From Pholis gunnellus (Eukaryota; Chordata; Actinopteri; Perciformes; Pholidae): a stretch of 64,000 nt of DNA. The DNA lies in NCBI GenBank assembly GCA_910591455.2, contig OU342817.1:9229915-9293914 (forward strand). Direction: 5' to 3'. The notes under the pieces are model-generated. The model was not told the DNA's origin and ran no database searches. It worked only from the letters and a program-made list of their open reading frames with translations. Made by a program: the position numbers and the translations under genes. Positions within the stretch are counted from its first letter, which is position 1. Each line of letters starts with the position of its first letter. Of this stretch, positions 1-13,114 are shown one piece after another.

Positions 1-1727
1 AACTGATTAGATCATAGAGGAGTGGTAACGTTTTTGATTTTTATCACACACTCCTATTTATGAAATAAAAAAATAGATTTGGTTTAAATGCAGGTGTCAC
101 CACTAGCACATGCACATATAATTATAGCAATTAGAGACAGAAATCCGAAATGTCAGAATACTCAAAAAGTATTGGCATCATTAACAATGCAAGTCACAGA
201 TTTGGAACAATTACAGCTTGTTCTTAAGACGACCAGTATTTCACCATTAATTTCTCCCTTGAAATCCATTACTTCCTTGTTTTGTTCTTTTACTTTTGTC
301 TTGCACTGTTGAAATTGCCCCATCCATCCACTCAACATCCCCCCTTGACTAGGCTTTCTACCTAGGCAGTTTGGACTGAGAAGGCATGTGATTTTGCCCT
401 ATAGCATAGCTCTAAAACACTCTACTGTAACAGGTTCTCATGCTGTATTGTTGCTTATCCCCTCTCTCCTCTCTTCTCCTCTCTTTCTCTTTACATACGT
501 AACCTCTTATTTATCTGCTATCTAAAAAGTGCCCATTAATGGTAAGTTTTCCCAAGTGGGCCCTGGGTTTGGGGGAAGGAGGTGGTGTTTACTCAGAAAG
601 CAAGCCAAAAGTGAGAGGCTGCTTCTGACATGGACATTACAACATGTATTGCATGACCAGTGGACATGTTAGCATCTCACCACCCTCCACACCATGCCAC
701 CAAGCCACCATTAGCTTAGCATGGTCAAAGTACGTACAGTGCCCCATGGCAACATCACCCCATGCATTTTCCTCCCATCTCCGCTCCCCTCCTGTTTATT
801 ATTATTTATTTTTTAGGTTTCATTTTTTAGTTTCATTTTTCGGGGGACGAACGGGTGGCAGGGGTTGAATCCTCGCTGTGTCTGTGTGATGCTTCTGACG
901 GTGCCTGCTGCGACATTGCTCACTGTGGCCCACCGCACCCACTCACATCCTCCTCCTCCATGTTTCTGGACACCCTCCATCGTCCGCTGGCTCCCCACAG
1001 CATCTGTGCCTCATGTCTGCCACTGACTGGATTACAGTATGAAAGTGCTGGAATGGACTCTGACTCTCAATATGAGCTGCAGCCCAAACCAGCATACTGC
1101 ACTACCAGTAACAAAAAAAAAAGTTGTCATTTTACAGCTCTTCACGCAGATTTTTACAACTGCTCTATACTGTTTCTTGCAGTTGAGGGCCGCTGACTCC
1201 TTTTATTCTGACAGTAGCCATATTAAATGCTAATAGTGTAAGTGCTATCCTTTAAAAGGCCTCGTATATTAACGGCTATATGCTGTCTGACAGCAGGCCT
1301 GTAATATTACATTTTTTCCAGCCACACACTGAGACAGATGGACCTGAACCTTCCCACCACATGACTCATCCTATTACTCAATGATGTTGTGTTGTTGTGA
1401 CCATCCATAACAAACAGATTACTAGTTGAAAGTTGTTTGTCAATCTGGAGGGTGGTGACATAATGCTTAACAGTAAATGAGATAATGTGCCATCTGTTAA
1501 TGGGGACAATTGTAACTGAGATATGAAATGGTAGAAGAGGGACAACACACAGGCAACAAAACTCCGCTTTATGTGCCGTTTAACTCGTAAAATACCGCTG
1601 TCATTTACTGCTTCAAGCATTATGTCACCCGTATGTATCTGATAACATACTGATTTATCATGCAATGCTGGCTCCAACCTCTCTGTCCTGACCTCATCTG
1701 GCCTGTCCCTGTTTTTGTGTCCCACAG
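1..1727 (+). other. ptprk: intron of ptprk upstream of exon A
   Basis: No exon recognised. It is AT-rich with short pyrimidine runs (about 465-490). The exon carrying the first base of the split codon is upstream of the window or was missed here. Confidence 0.6.
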
Positions 1728-1921
1728 ATGAGAGCCAGAACATGGGCAGCGACACCAGCAGCCTGGTGCAGTCGCACACCCACTCGCTGAGGAAGCGGGA
1801 GCCGGTCGACGTGCCGTACCAGACGGGTCAGCTGCACCCGGCGATCCGCGTGGCCGACCTCCTCCAGCACATCACCCAGATGAAGTGCGCCGAGGGCTAC
1901 GGCTTCAAGGAGGAGTACGAG
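1728..1921 (+). CDS. ptprk: ptprk exon A: juxtamembrane segment and start of D1
   Basis: The acceptor is tgtcccacag before 1728 and the donor gtagga follows 1921. The exon enters at codon position 2 and ends in phase 0. It encodes SSLVQSHTHS, then VPYQTGQLHPAIRVADLL and the run into GFKEEYE, the linker and first helix of D1 in R2B phosphatases. An apparent upstream start in this frame (TTG at 1715) lies in the intron and is not a real start. The GC content is clearly higher than in the flanking introns. Confidence 0.95.
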
Positions 1922-4900
1922 GTAGGACGTAACCCAGCTGTCATCCCCCCGGCCATACAGGTTGCAAACACAAATAAAGCCTGTTGATCGACTTGTAACT
2001 TCTCCACGGAGATTCTTTAGTGGAAATGTTTTATCAGTCTAATCCGAGGCTTCATCCGTGTCCCGTGTCTCTCATGTCACTGTCTCTCTCTTTCTGTCTG
2101 TCTCTCTCTGTTTTGCACGGCGCAGCAGAACTGTTTTGTTTATCCCCAGATGCACTTTTATGATAAATTGTTAATGTACCCCGTCTCTGCGTGTTTACGG
2201 TGTGATTCGTTTTGTTGTTCATCTGTTCCTTGTTGTTTGCAGCGAGCGCTGTGCACTGTGTGCCGCTGTCCCAGTTCCCCTCAGAGACTCAGCTGTAGAC
2301 CAACGTGAAATGCAACCCCCGCCGCCCCACACACACACACACACACACCCACACACACACACACACACACACTCACACAAAAGTGAAAGGAACAGCTAGC
2401 TATGTGTTAGCCATGTCCCCTCCTCCATTTGAATCAGGGCCGCCTGCTGCTCTCTTAAGGCTGTTGTCACACTACAGCGTTCCTAATCTGACACCAAAAC
2501 AAAAGATCTTGTCCCAGATGAGCATCACTCTCATTTCCTCTCATTAGCGCAGGAGGCTGGCAGGGCTTGGCGGCACTCCAGCCTCCTCGCCATCCCTCAG
2601 CACCACACCAGCAGGCCTCATCTCACCCTGTTGCCGTGCTGTAACAGACTGGCTTCAAGCTATACTTTTAACATCCGCCTTTTGAAATATCTCATCTATA
2701 TCACTCCTGTCTTTCTATCTGACATCCCACTGACCCTTTTAACTGGTAGTATTTCCACTTTTTTTATTCTTTCATCTTCTGTTTTTCTTTATTGCCTTCT
2801 CCCATCTCACCTTCTCATTTTTTTTGTTACTTTCATTACATCTTTTTCTTCACCCAGTGAATGTATTCCCTTTACCTGTCTTTTGCTTCAACTCTTTTTC
2901 AGTAATTTTCTGATTTACTCCTCCCGCGTTCTTTCCTTGCTTCCCTCACGTCATCCCGCTCAATGCTTAGTTCTTACTATGTGCGAGCCAGATTTATCAG
3001 TAATTAACTCCCCACTTCCCCCTCATGACTGCAGAATTAAATAATGCAGCCTCCCATTGCTACCTGCAGCATCAGATCATTGAAGGGCTGGAGTGCTATG
3101 GGCTGCCCTCCGGGCCTTATCCATTATGGATAAAGGTGTTTTGGGTTCACGCGGCCGGCATCGCATGGATGCAGTCGATCAAAAGGAAGCAACGCCACAA
3201 CTGATTGGACCCCCGTCCCCTTACCCTGTTGTCACCTAGCTGTCCTCAGCCTGTTGCAACAACAAAAGGCCTGTAGGATGCTTAGAGTGTGTAATGGAGC
3301 TCATTCTCACTTGGCTAGAGCGATTCATTTGTATGTTGTGTTCCGCCGCTGTCTTCTTCATATCAATCTGTCTTAAGGTTAATGCCCTTTTTAACCGTTT
3401 ATTATTGATGATGAGATTGGAGCCCAGTGCACCACTAAACCTGTTGACTTACACTGTACTATATCTCTCTCTGACCCATGCTTCTTGTTATTCTGTACGT
3501 TAACTTTGGATCAGATAAACGAGGTAAGCCAATACTTTTGGTTATTTGTGAGTTTTTTTAAATTTGTAGATGATATCACAAACCTGACTGATGGATGGTG
3601 CTTGTTGGCTATTTTGAAGGACCTGTGAGATGACATCATCTCGCATTTATGATCTAGTCTGAAAAGGGCATTTACCAACAGAAGCTATGTAAAGTTAGCA
3701 AAACATTTGATAGTCCGCAGATGATAAATTGTGTAAGATAGTAACTTTTTTTTTTACTTTACAATGTCACTGTCAAATGTTTTTTCCATGATCAGAATCT
3801 TTTAGATCTATAAATGCTCCATAACTTAATTCTAATATTTCTTTATAAAGCTTTTTCAAAAGCATACCACTCCAGCGCCATGTAAAAAAAGAAAAGAGCA
3901 AGAATAATGAAATGTAAAATGAAATATTTTGGAAGAGAACATAACTCCCACCAGCAATTACAGACATTGTACTAGTTAATTACAAATGTAGGTGTGGGTC
4001 TACAAATTCATTAGTCTGTTTTATTATCACATAACCGAACCCACCAAATCCCAAAGTTAATTTACAATTTGGACCAATCAGGTGATTGACTGGTAATTGT
4101 AAAACACCATGAAAAAGGGACACTGCACGTTTCACACTTTATGTTGTTTACTTTCCAAAAGCTTTACAAAGCCATGTTTGATAGAAACGTTAACTAAGTA
4201 TTTGCATGTCCAAACTCTTCTGCACGTTGGCGCACATGTTTGAGTTAGTGAACCGCAAGCGTAAAAGAGGTTTCATCTGCTTTATAAATGTTATGTTGTC
4301 AATGTATTTCACTTGTTCTCAGCTTGTTTTATGGGAATGTGTTGCATCCAGCCTACTGTGAGCAATCCTATAGGCTCCAACCACAAATGAACACTAGTCA
4401 GTTTGAATGAGTCTCCTTTTCTCACACAGTGAATGATGAATTCAGAAGCAACTCACAAAACAATTCTGCTTATTTCTGTTACCATCCTTTTCTATTTTAG
4501 TTTTTGCTTTCCAATCGTGTGTATTCTATGTCAAGTGCTCTGCTGTCGCTATACTGTATGTAGGTGTTCCCATGGTGATTGTTTGCAGAGAAAGTATTGT
4601 GCTTTTCACTCACTGTAAGTGGTTACGGTCCGAGCAGTGCTGGGACTGGAGTACAGCAGGTAGCCTGTAATTAAAAACATACCAATTTGGATCTGGGCCA
4701 ATGGGAATAATTTGAGGATGGTGAAAAACTACCAGCAGATGCACTAAAATGAAGTACAACACCAACCTTTACCACAAAATAGTTTTTTACAGGTGGAGCC
4801 TGCAGTTTCAATCACTGTCTAAAGAATTTTAGGCAGACAGTATTCCCAGTCTGGGTATATAGCCTTTTAATTGAAAGCCTTCATATAATCTCTACCTCAT

Positions 4901-7900
4901 GGGACACTTAACTACTTTATCACCATCATTTATGTTTTTATGAATTCAGGCTCTAAACAGCCTGAGGAATGAGACAATAACATCGGAGACAGGCAGGGTC
5001 ACTCAGTTTCGGCGAGAACTATTATAAAGTTGGCAGTTAACGCCTTTCGGCTTGAAGATGATTTGTCTTCAGATGCTTGATGTTAGACCTGTATCCTTCA
5101 GAGTGACAGAGAGAACGACATTGGCCCACGCGCTTACTCAAGACGTACTGCCACAGGAGGAGAGGCCTAAATAATCCATCTCTGAGACATGCTTCCATCC
5201 TCACTGGAAGGATGGGACATATTTTTAGCATATTAAAGCTGTTTCTCAGTGGAATCACTAATCCTCTAGACTTAATATAGGAATGTGTCCTTGTATGGTA
5301 TCTGAAAGGCCTTTTATTTGCGAGACAAATGGCCTGCTGCCTGCCGTATAGCACTGAGATGAATGAAACTATCAAGTCCTGGAACACTGACGATTGAAGA
5401 CAATGCCCCATTGCTCTCTCAGACTGGCTAGGCACGATAAAAGAAGCTCTCCAAACAATCTGTTTAACCTCCGATAAATGCTTCCGAATCTTTACTTTCA
5501 GATAGTCTGCATTCTAATGTATTTGCAGACTTTTTAAATGTGCATTAGCCGCCTATTTTAAAGCCAGAACAATAACATGTTTTTGTCCAGGCTAGTCTGC
5601 TTGGAGCCAGCCCCGCCCGTCCCTGCCGAACAGCGGTGGACTGGCAGTGGAGACGTATTTTCATAATTTGGCTTAATTGTGCCTGGTGTGCCATCAGAAT
5701 GGAAATCTCCCCAGCGAGAGATGATAAATATTTCATGAGGGTAATCTGAGCGGCGCAGTTTTGATCTGCAGACGATGAGCTGGCTTTATTTTTCCCTGCG
5801 ACGCACTGATTGAGTCCTTCACAAGAGGCAGACAGACAGACAGACAGACGCTGCGGTGGCTCCGCCCGGCACAGGGGGAGAGGTTTGAGCGTGACACCCG
5901 CCGCTTCTGCCCTAATGGCACTAGCTGTTTGACACAGCTCCCCAGGATCCACCACCCTCTCAGTGTTTCATGTCTAATAATGATGTGAATATATCTCTCC
6001 CCGTGTCTTCCTTTCTGTTGCCAATGTTCCCTTTCCCTTTTTTTTTGTGGAGCTGAAAGAGGAAGAGTGTGTTCTTTAGCCTGGTTATCATTTAGAGTGC
6101 TCACACATGACACCATATTTCATCTCCCCCCTCTCTGTTCTCTGTTTTCTGTCTTTTCAGAGCTTTTTTGAAGGACAGTCTGCGCCATGGGACTCTGCCA
6201 AGAAGGATGAGAACCGCATGAAGAACCGATATGGGAATATTATTGCATGTGTGTACAAAGCACCTCCTGAGCGCTCATGAATTTTTGTGTGCCGTTCCCA
6301 TTCTTCTGGCTGATTTATTGGCCAGGCTTGTGACTCTGGATAACTATAAGCTGCTCAAACAGAGTTTTATTATCAGCCAACAAGAGCAGCTTTGACCTTT
6401 CCAATCTACTTTTTTATTCATCTTCCTGCAGTGTCTTTTCAGTTATGAGAAATAAGCCTTTCAGCATAATGGCACATAACATGCCTCTGCAATGTTCATA
6501 GAAATGTATGAATTTGATTTCACAATTTGCTTATATTGCCTTTCCAAACTTGAGAACATTTGCTAATTAGCGCTGATTGGACAGTTCATTTTCGCCTTCT
6601 TTAATCAATGCTGTCACGGGAAAAAAGCTTGAATACAATTACTTTAAAGTTACATTTCTTAACTTCGAACTGCAAATAATGTACGGAAGATACAATTGCA
6701 GCAAATTCCATTTCTTTGAAAATGAACAGAATCTAGAGTCAAGGCTGCATTGTTTTCATTTCATTGATGTGTCTGACTTAAATGCATGTTCTTATTCAAA
6801 ATAATTGTATTATAGTGTCTGCGTGATGTTCTCACTGCTGACCTTATTAACCATTAATTGATGGTTAATAAGCGCAAACCCATTGAGCAAGTTTCAAATA
6901 GCTAAAATCAATGAGTTCCCAAAAAATTATTTGATTTATACTTTATGCTCCTAATTTCATATCATCAAGGTTTTAAACCGACAGCAGCATCATTGTGTTT
7001 GCCGTACAGGCTCAGTCACATGACATTAGCCATGTTGCATTCCTATCACTCTGTTTTCATTTGCGCCACAGCATGATGCCAGTCTAGTCGCTCCTCCATC
7101 ACCACTTCCTGTTCCTCTCTTTTACTATCCGTCTCTTTGTCCCTCTCGCGCTTCTCTTCTCCTGGTGCCCTCGTTAATATGATTAATTCAACGCTGGTTT
7201 CTTCCTCTCTGCCTCTCTTCCAGATGATCACTCCCGTGTCAGGCTGCAGGCCCTGGAGGGGGAACAGAGCTCCGATTACATTAATGCAAATTACGTTGAT
7301 GTAAGTACACACACCAGCCAGTGCCACCAACGCAAAGGTCACTGCGCTTCCTCTCGGGGAGAGAGAGGGCGCTGGTGCCGCCGTTGCAGGGGGCCTGAGG
7401 GACAAAGCGGCCCCTACTGCCTGCCCATCACATAAGTACACACATACAGACAGAAACAGTCACACACACACACACACACACTGCCTTTATATTCAACTTT
7501 AGAGGGCTGCTGTATCACTCTATTCGTTGGATATATTAAGAGGAATGAAGATCAGAGGCTGACAGCGCTGGGAGAGAAAAAAGGCAAACCAGCACACAGG
7601 GGATACTGAGGTTATAGTTTTGGACTTTGCTTTGAACAACAGCATGAACACGTTGTGAAAACCAAAACTGAGAAGGAAAGGAGGAGAAAGTCCATGGATG
7701 ATTAATAAGCAAAGTTATGATGATGGATAAACGTGAAAAAAGAATACAAGATACACAAAGAGAGCCCAATATGGTGCCTTTAATGTCACAAATTGAATTG
7801 CATATACAGAAATGGGCCTAAAATAATAATGCTGGATTTAAGTCTGTCAACTTATATCCATTAAGTGAAATATTCAACAATTTCTCATTCCTAAATGAGG

Positions 7901-10900
7901 TCATTTGTCTTTGCTTTCCATAACAGACAATATTGCTGTCACAAAATTCATGATTCATGTGAACATTTTCTGATTTGCTGCCTCTGTAGTCAAGGTTTGG
8001 TTACGTTTTGTGGATCGTGGTCAAGGAGACATATTATGCTCATTTTCAGGTTTATTCTTGCATTATGGGTTTCTACTAGAACATGGTTACATGCTTTATA
8101 CATGTACATGGGCTTGTGTGCATATCTTTGATACTTTAACCGTACATATTCACTTCAGCACTTAGACGTGCTTTAGAAAAAAAGACATGAAAATCTTAGT
8201 TTTGCACCTTTAAATTTTGCAGTGTAAAAAGTCTTAGTACACTAACCACCCACATCGATCTCAACTCCCTAAGATGTTTCGTTGCACAAAAACAAAGTCG
8301 CCTAACTGCAGCCTTTGCTTATGCAAGTGGTCATCTTCATTGTTACGTCTGGTCACTTTAAACATTTGAACAAGCAACCGGTGTCGCCATTTTCTGGTGG
8401 CGGTCTTGAGAAATTGCAGCCTCACTTTGCTTCACATCCTTATGAGATGGCTGCCTTCTTCTCTACCGTTAAGACACTGAAAAACCTTCACGCAACAGAC
8501 TAGTGAATCAAAGCAGATGCAGTAGCTATCTACAGAGGTTTTGGTATAAGTCGTACCACAGGAGAGTACTTGCAGCACAGCACTTACATGCACTCAAGTG
8601 ACTAAGCATACCTTTACAGTAAGTAAAAGTCATTAAAAAGTGGCGTGAGACATGCCTTTCGTTGAAAACAGATCCAACCCACTTAACTCACACAATACAG
8701 AACCTCCTGATCTGACCTGATTTGCTGTTGATAGCAGTGTTAATAGCAGGATGTGACCAATCACAGCAGCTCACTGGCCTCTTTGAGGCAGATGCTTCCG
8801 CTTCATGTGTAATAGCCTGGTGATGTACCTGACTCTCTAAGTGGTTTTCTGCTCAGGAGAGAACTCTCACTCCGTCTCCCATCTTCTCTTCCCCCGCCCC
8901 TCTAATGTGGTAATTTGTAATCTCTTGTTACGCCTTCAAACATAAATTCATAATGCAAGGTGTGCCAAGGCAAATGCAGGGGGCTTAAATTATTTACCTT
9001 TCCCACTATTCAGTTTATGGCCCATTATGGTGCGAAAGGGGCGCTGCGGAGAAGACTCTCACAATAGAGAGGGCCCCATTATAAGATAAGAATACACGCA
9101 TATTAAAGAGGGCTATGATTGAAAAGGATTTCCACTGCACTGCCAGCTTCATTGAAAAAGTACTTAGTAGAAATGCAGGCAGATGGGTAATGATGTTTTT
9201 GCTCTTCAGAAAGCTTTTTAACCCATCTAGAAGCTTGTCCTGCCCAATAAACTCTTATGTGTAGAACATTTCCCACAGTGTTTGTTATTGTGCTCTATTA
9301 TACCGCCGATTATTTCAAGTCATGTACGAGTAAGCGGAGCCAGTGGGGTATGTCTCTTTTTTTTCTGCAGCTGATTGAGTATTTTCATAAGCATCTAGGA
9401 GGCAGGAAACATATTGTTATAGCCTTTTGTCTGCAGAGTCGCGTTTGTGTGCACATAGGGCAAACACGGGTTTGGTGGGGTTGTGTAGAGTTCACTCGAA
9501 TAATGCAGTGATGAAACTTCTTTACAGTTTCATTTTCGTTTAACATAACAACCGTTTTATAACGTATCGGCAAAATGTTCACCATCATCACATTTTACGC
9601 GGTTTTCACTGCAACAGCTACTCCTGACAACTGAAGCAGGATCAATGTAGATATAAATACGCACGGTGTAAATTTTGACACGGAGCCGTCTACAACAGCA
9701 GTTCCCCCCATATAGCTGGGGTAGGCAGTATGTTTTTGCCATCATTGGCAGAAAATCTAGCCAATGAAGGGAGACTTGGGCCAATCACAGATCATTTCTG
9801 ACAGAAGATGTTCCTATTGGTTGTTCTACAAATTTAGATGTGCGTGCATGTCCCCTCTGAGGGCGGTAGCGTGATTCAACGGCAGAATATCCTGCATGAA
9901 AGGTTGCTATTCCAGCATTGCCAACAACTGACACAACAAGAACAGGGAGACATTGGTGTGACATTATCGATGAAGCTTTTCAAACACGGAGAGAAAGTGT
10001 TGCTAATAGATTCACTTTTAGTCATCAATTTGTATGTAATCCACATAGTATGCAAAGCGACAAAGTCTGCGTATGGAGGTGATGGGGGTGGATGAATGGG
10101 TCCAAAAAAACACCCAGGAAACTACTCTCCTTGTCCTGTGTGAAATTAGAAGTGGACGATGACTAATTTGTCATATAAATGCAGTTGCGCATTAACAACA
10201 AAATTGTAATAAATTACCAGAAAGCATGCTGACACACAATATATCTGGGGCTTACACTGCCCCTGAGGGTCGAGGGGGTCAGGGCAGTTTCTCACGTTGC
10301 CCTTTTAGATACCCAGCCTTGCTCTCCCATATGACTTAGGTATCGCATAAAGATGTTACGCTTGAACATAGCAGAGGCAGCATTTACTCTGTTATATTTT
10401 ACCAAGTTGTATTTGGCAAAGGAAGATGTATTTTGTACTGTAGGTGATGGGGTTGGTACCCCCGATTTGCAAAAGTGTGCTCTCTAATGATATTCGGGCA
10501 AAAAAAAAAAAAAAGAAATCATGCCCACAAGCTAAAACATTTCATGCTGCATATTTTAGACATCCTACAGGCCACTTTTACTGGAAAAAAATGAATGTAA
10601 ATGTAATAATTTTTACGAGCAATGCAGCAAAATACAAAGAGCATAACACATATTTAATTCCCCTTTAGTAATTTACACATCCCTGGAAACAAAGCTTGTT
10701 CAATTAATAATTTCAACATGGACATTTCTGTGTTTATCTCTTTGTGTTGATCATGAAGAAACACTCTTATGTACCTAATGTAACATGCTTCTAAAAAAGC
10801 CGCGAGTCCAATTATAGTAAGCTCTACTCACCTGACAGTCACTGTCAGGGCCCTTCTTTCTTCCTGTCTCTCCCCCTCTAATCCGACGGTGTTCTGGGCC

Positions 10901-13081
10901 TCCACTTTACTTGACAGAACTTACATGAAAGCACAAACAAATCTCCTCCTCAGTCCAGAGATAAAGAAGTCATTAAAAATGGAGGACAGTTGAATGAGCT
11001 GAAAGAGCCCTGTGGATGAGAGAGAGAGAGAGTGAGGAAAATATCCTTTGTGTCTTTCTCCCTTCATTGGAGGAGCGTTAATCACAGTCCAAGTTAAATT
11101 GAATATGAGTGAGATAAGCAGAGCAGCAGGGGTGGGAGGAACGGGGGGGGGGAGACAATCAAGAGGAGGCAGGGCTGGGGAAGAGCCTTTAAGTCCTAAT
11201 GTTTTGTTTCCTGCCTCATATCTCTGGAGAGAAGACAAGGAATTGGACAAATAAAACTTGAAGGGATTAGAGTAATCCCTGAGACCAGGGGCCTATTGTG
11301 AAGATCAGTGCTGTTAGTTGTATCTTGGGGATTATCAACACTTTGGCTGCTTACTCCAGAGGTGTGCTGCATATATAATTTGTGATGGAGAGTGTTTATG
11401 CATCTTGTATCCAGAGCAGCATCCATCACTGGCTCTCAGTCGTTACCCCACTCAGTCAGATATTGAGCCAAAGGAGTGAATAGGTGTACAGTAGCAAGCA
11501 GCCAGACTGTGCACAGTGTTTCTTGAAAGCGGCATACACATTTTTTTAAACGATTCCTCTAAAGGTGGATCAACAGTGAAGTCATTTTCTTTTTGCTACA
11601 GAAACGTGACATCTGAAACTGTTAACTGGCGTTCCATTCAGTATACATCTATTCTGATCAGTGGTGTATGTAAAGTGTGCTGTTTGTGTGGTAGAAATAA
11701 ACCTGAGTTTGCATGCAAAGGTCATCCTACATATCAAAGACAGCGTGTGTTTTCTGAGAGAGACGGCTTCATGACAGCTGGTCTGCTACGAGTAGAAAGA
11801 AAGTAAAGTGACTCTTTTTCCCACTTTTTGTCTGTTTTCAGGGCTACCACAGGCCAAATCACTACATCGCCACTCAAGGTAAGAATAAAACTTTCTAAAA
11901 TATTGCGAGGCACTCTGGGTTGGAATGAGTGGGCGGTGAGAGTTTAAGGCTGTCTTGTTTGTTTGGGGGGGATGAATGTGTGCAGGTGTTCAGGAATATC
12001 TCTCCGAACATCCCCATAGTTGTTTACATACGCTCTTGCAAACTCCTCTTTGATGCTCAGTCAAGTGTGTGTTCAGGGAATCTGGTACTGCTCAGTGCAC
12101 ACACACACACACATGCCGACACACACTTACGGACCTCTGAGCAAGCAGAACAGCACGCTTTCTCTCTCTGTCTCTTCCCTCTTTCCTTCCATCGGTGGTG
12201 TGGGAGCCATTAATCAGGCAGTCTGAGAGAAAGCTGAATAAATAAATGGATTAGCTGACATGTACAGGCACATTTTGTCACTGTGTTAATCTGCCCGGCA
12301 GATTCGCAGGACGAGGAGCACTTACCGTGACCCCAGAGGTTAAGTCTGATTGATGGTTAATTGTTATGAATTTTGCGTCAAGAGCCTCACTCCCACACAA
12401 CGGGGCTGCGTGCATGGGGATTTTGCATACCACTTTGGAGAGGGAAAAAAAAAAACAGTGGAGGGAAGGGAAAAAAAAAAGAAAAGAAGAGGCGGTTTTG
12501 CGAAGAGGCCTTAATGGATTCACAATCTGCTTTGGCGGAGCTGGGAGTTGCATAATTACCTGTTTATTAGTGCATTGCCTCTCTTCCTCAGTGTCTCAAT
12601 TAAAACAACCCTCTGTTTGCTCTTACTTCGGAAAGAGACGGCATACCAATCAGGCAGTGGCCACTCGGTTTGTACGGCCGCCTGTATGCACAGCGCCTGC
12701 TTTATACTGACCACCGCGTTAAACACTCAAAACTAAGCCACCTGTCAAGCGCCAGCTCTCTGCTGAGCGGGGCTTCAGTTTACGAAAACAAGCCACTTTA
12801 ACGGGCGCGTTCGCTTCTGAAAGGGTTTCAGCTGGATTATTGTGACTTCTATAACTGTCCTGTAGTCATTAAAAGCATTCCATATGTCATTTAAAAATAT
12901 GCATATGGGGCTCAACAGTCGAAGAAGCCCTCGAAGAAGATGAAAAGCTTGAGAAGCCAAACGTGTTTCCATTCAAATGAATTAGCCCCTGTTTTCTCAT
13001 TGAGCTTGCATAATAAGTCCTCATTTTCCAACAACAGTATCGCAAGCACTGTGTAGAGCCATCCAGTACAAAAGAGGGGAG

Positions 13082-13114
<33 letters not shown>

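Noticed and set aside
1715..1727. Possible start codon (TTG) upstream of ptprk exon A
   Set aside because: It lies in the intron; the acceptor at 1727 and the family alignment show that this is an internal exon.
2305..2399. His/Thr-rich frames over CA repeats (also near 12.1, 13.1, 29.0 and 61.8 kb)
   Set aside because: Products of dinucleotide repeats, not genes.
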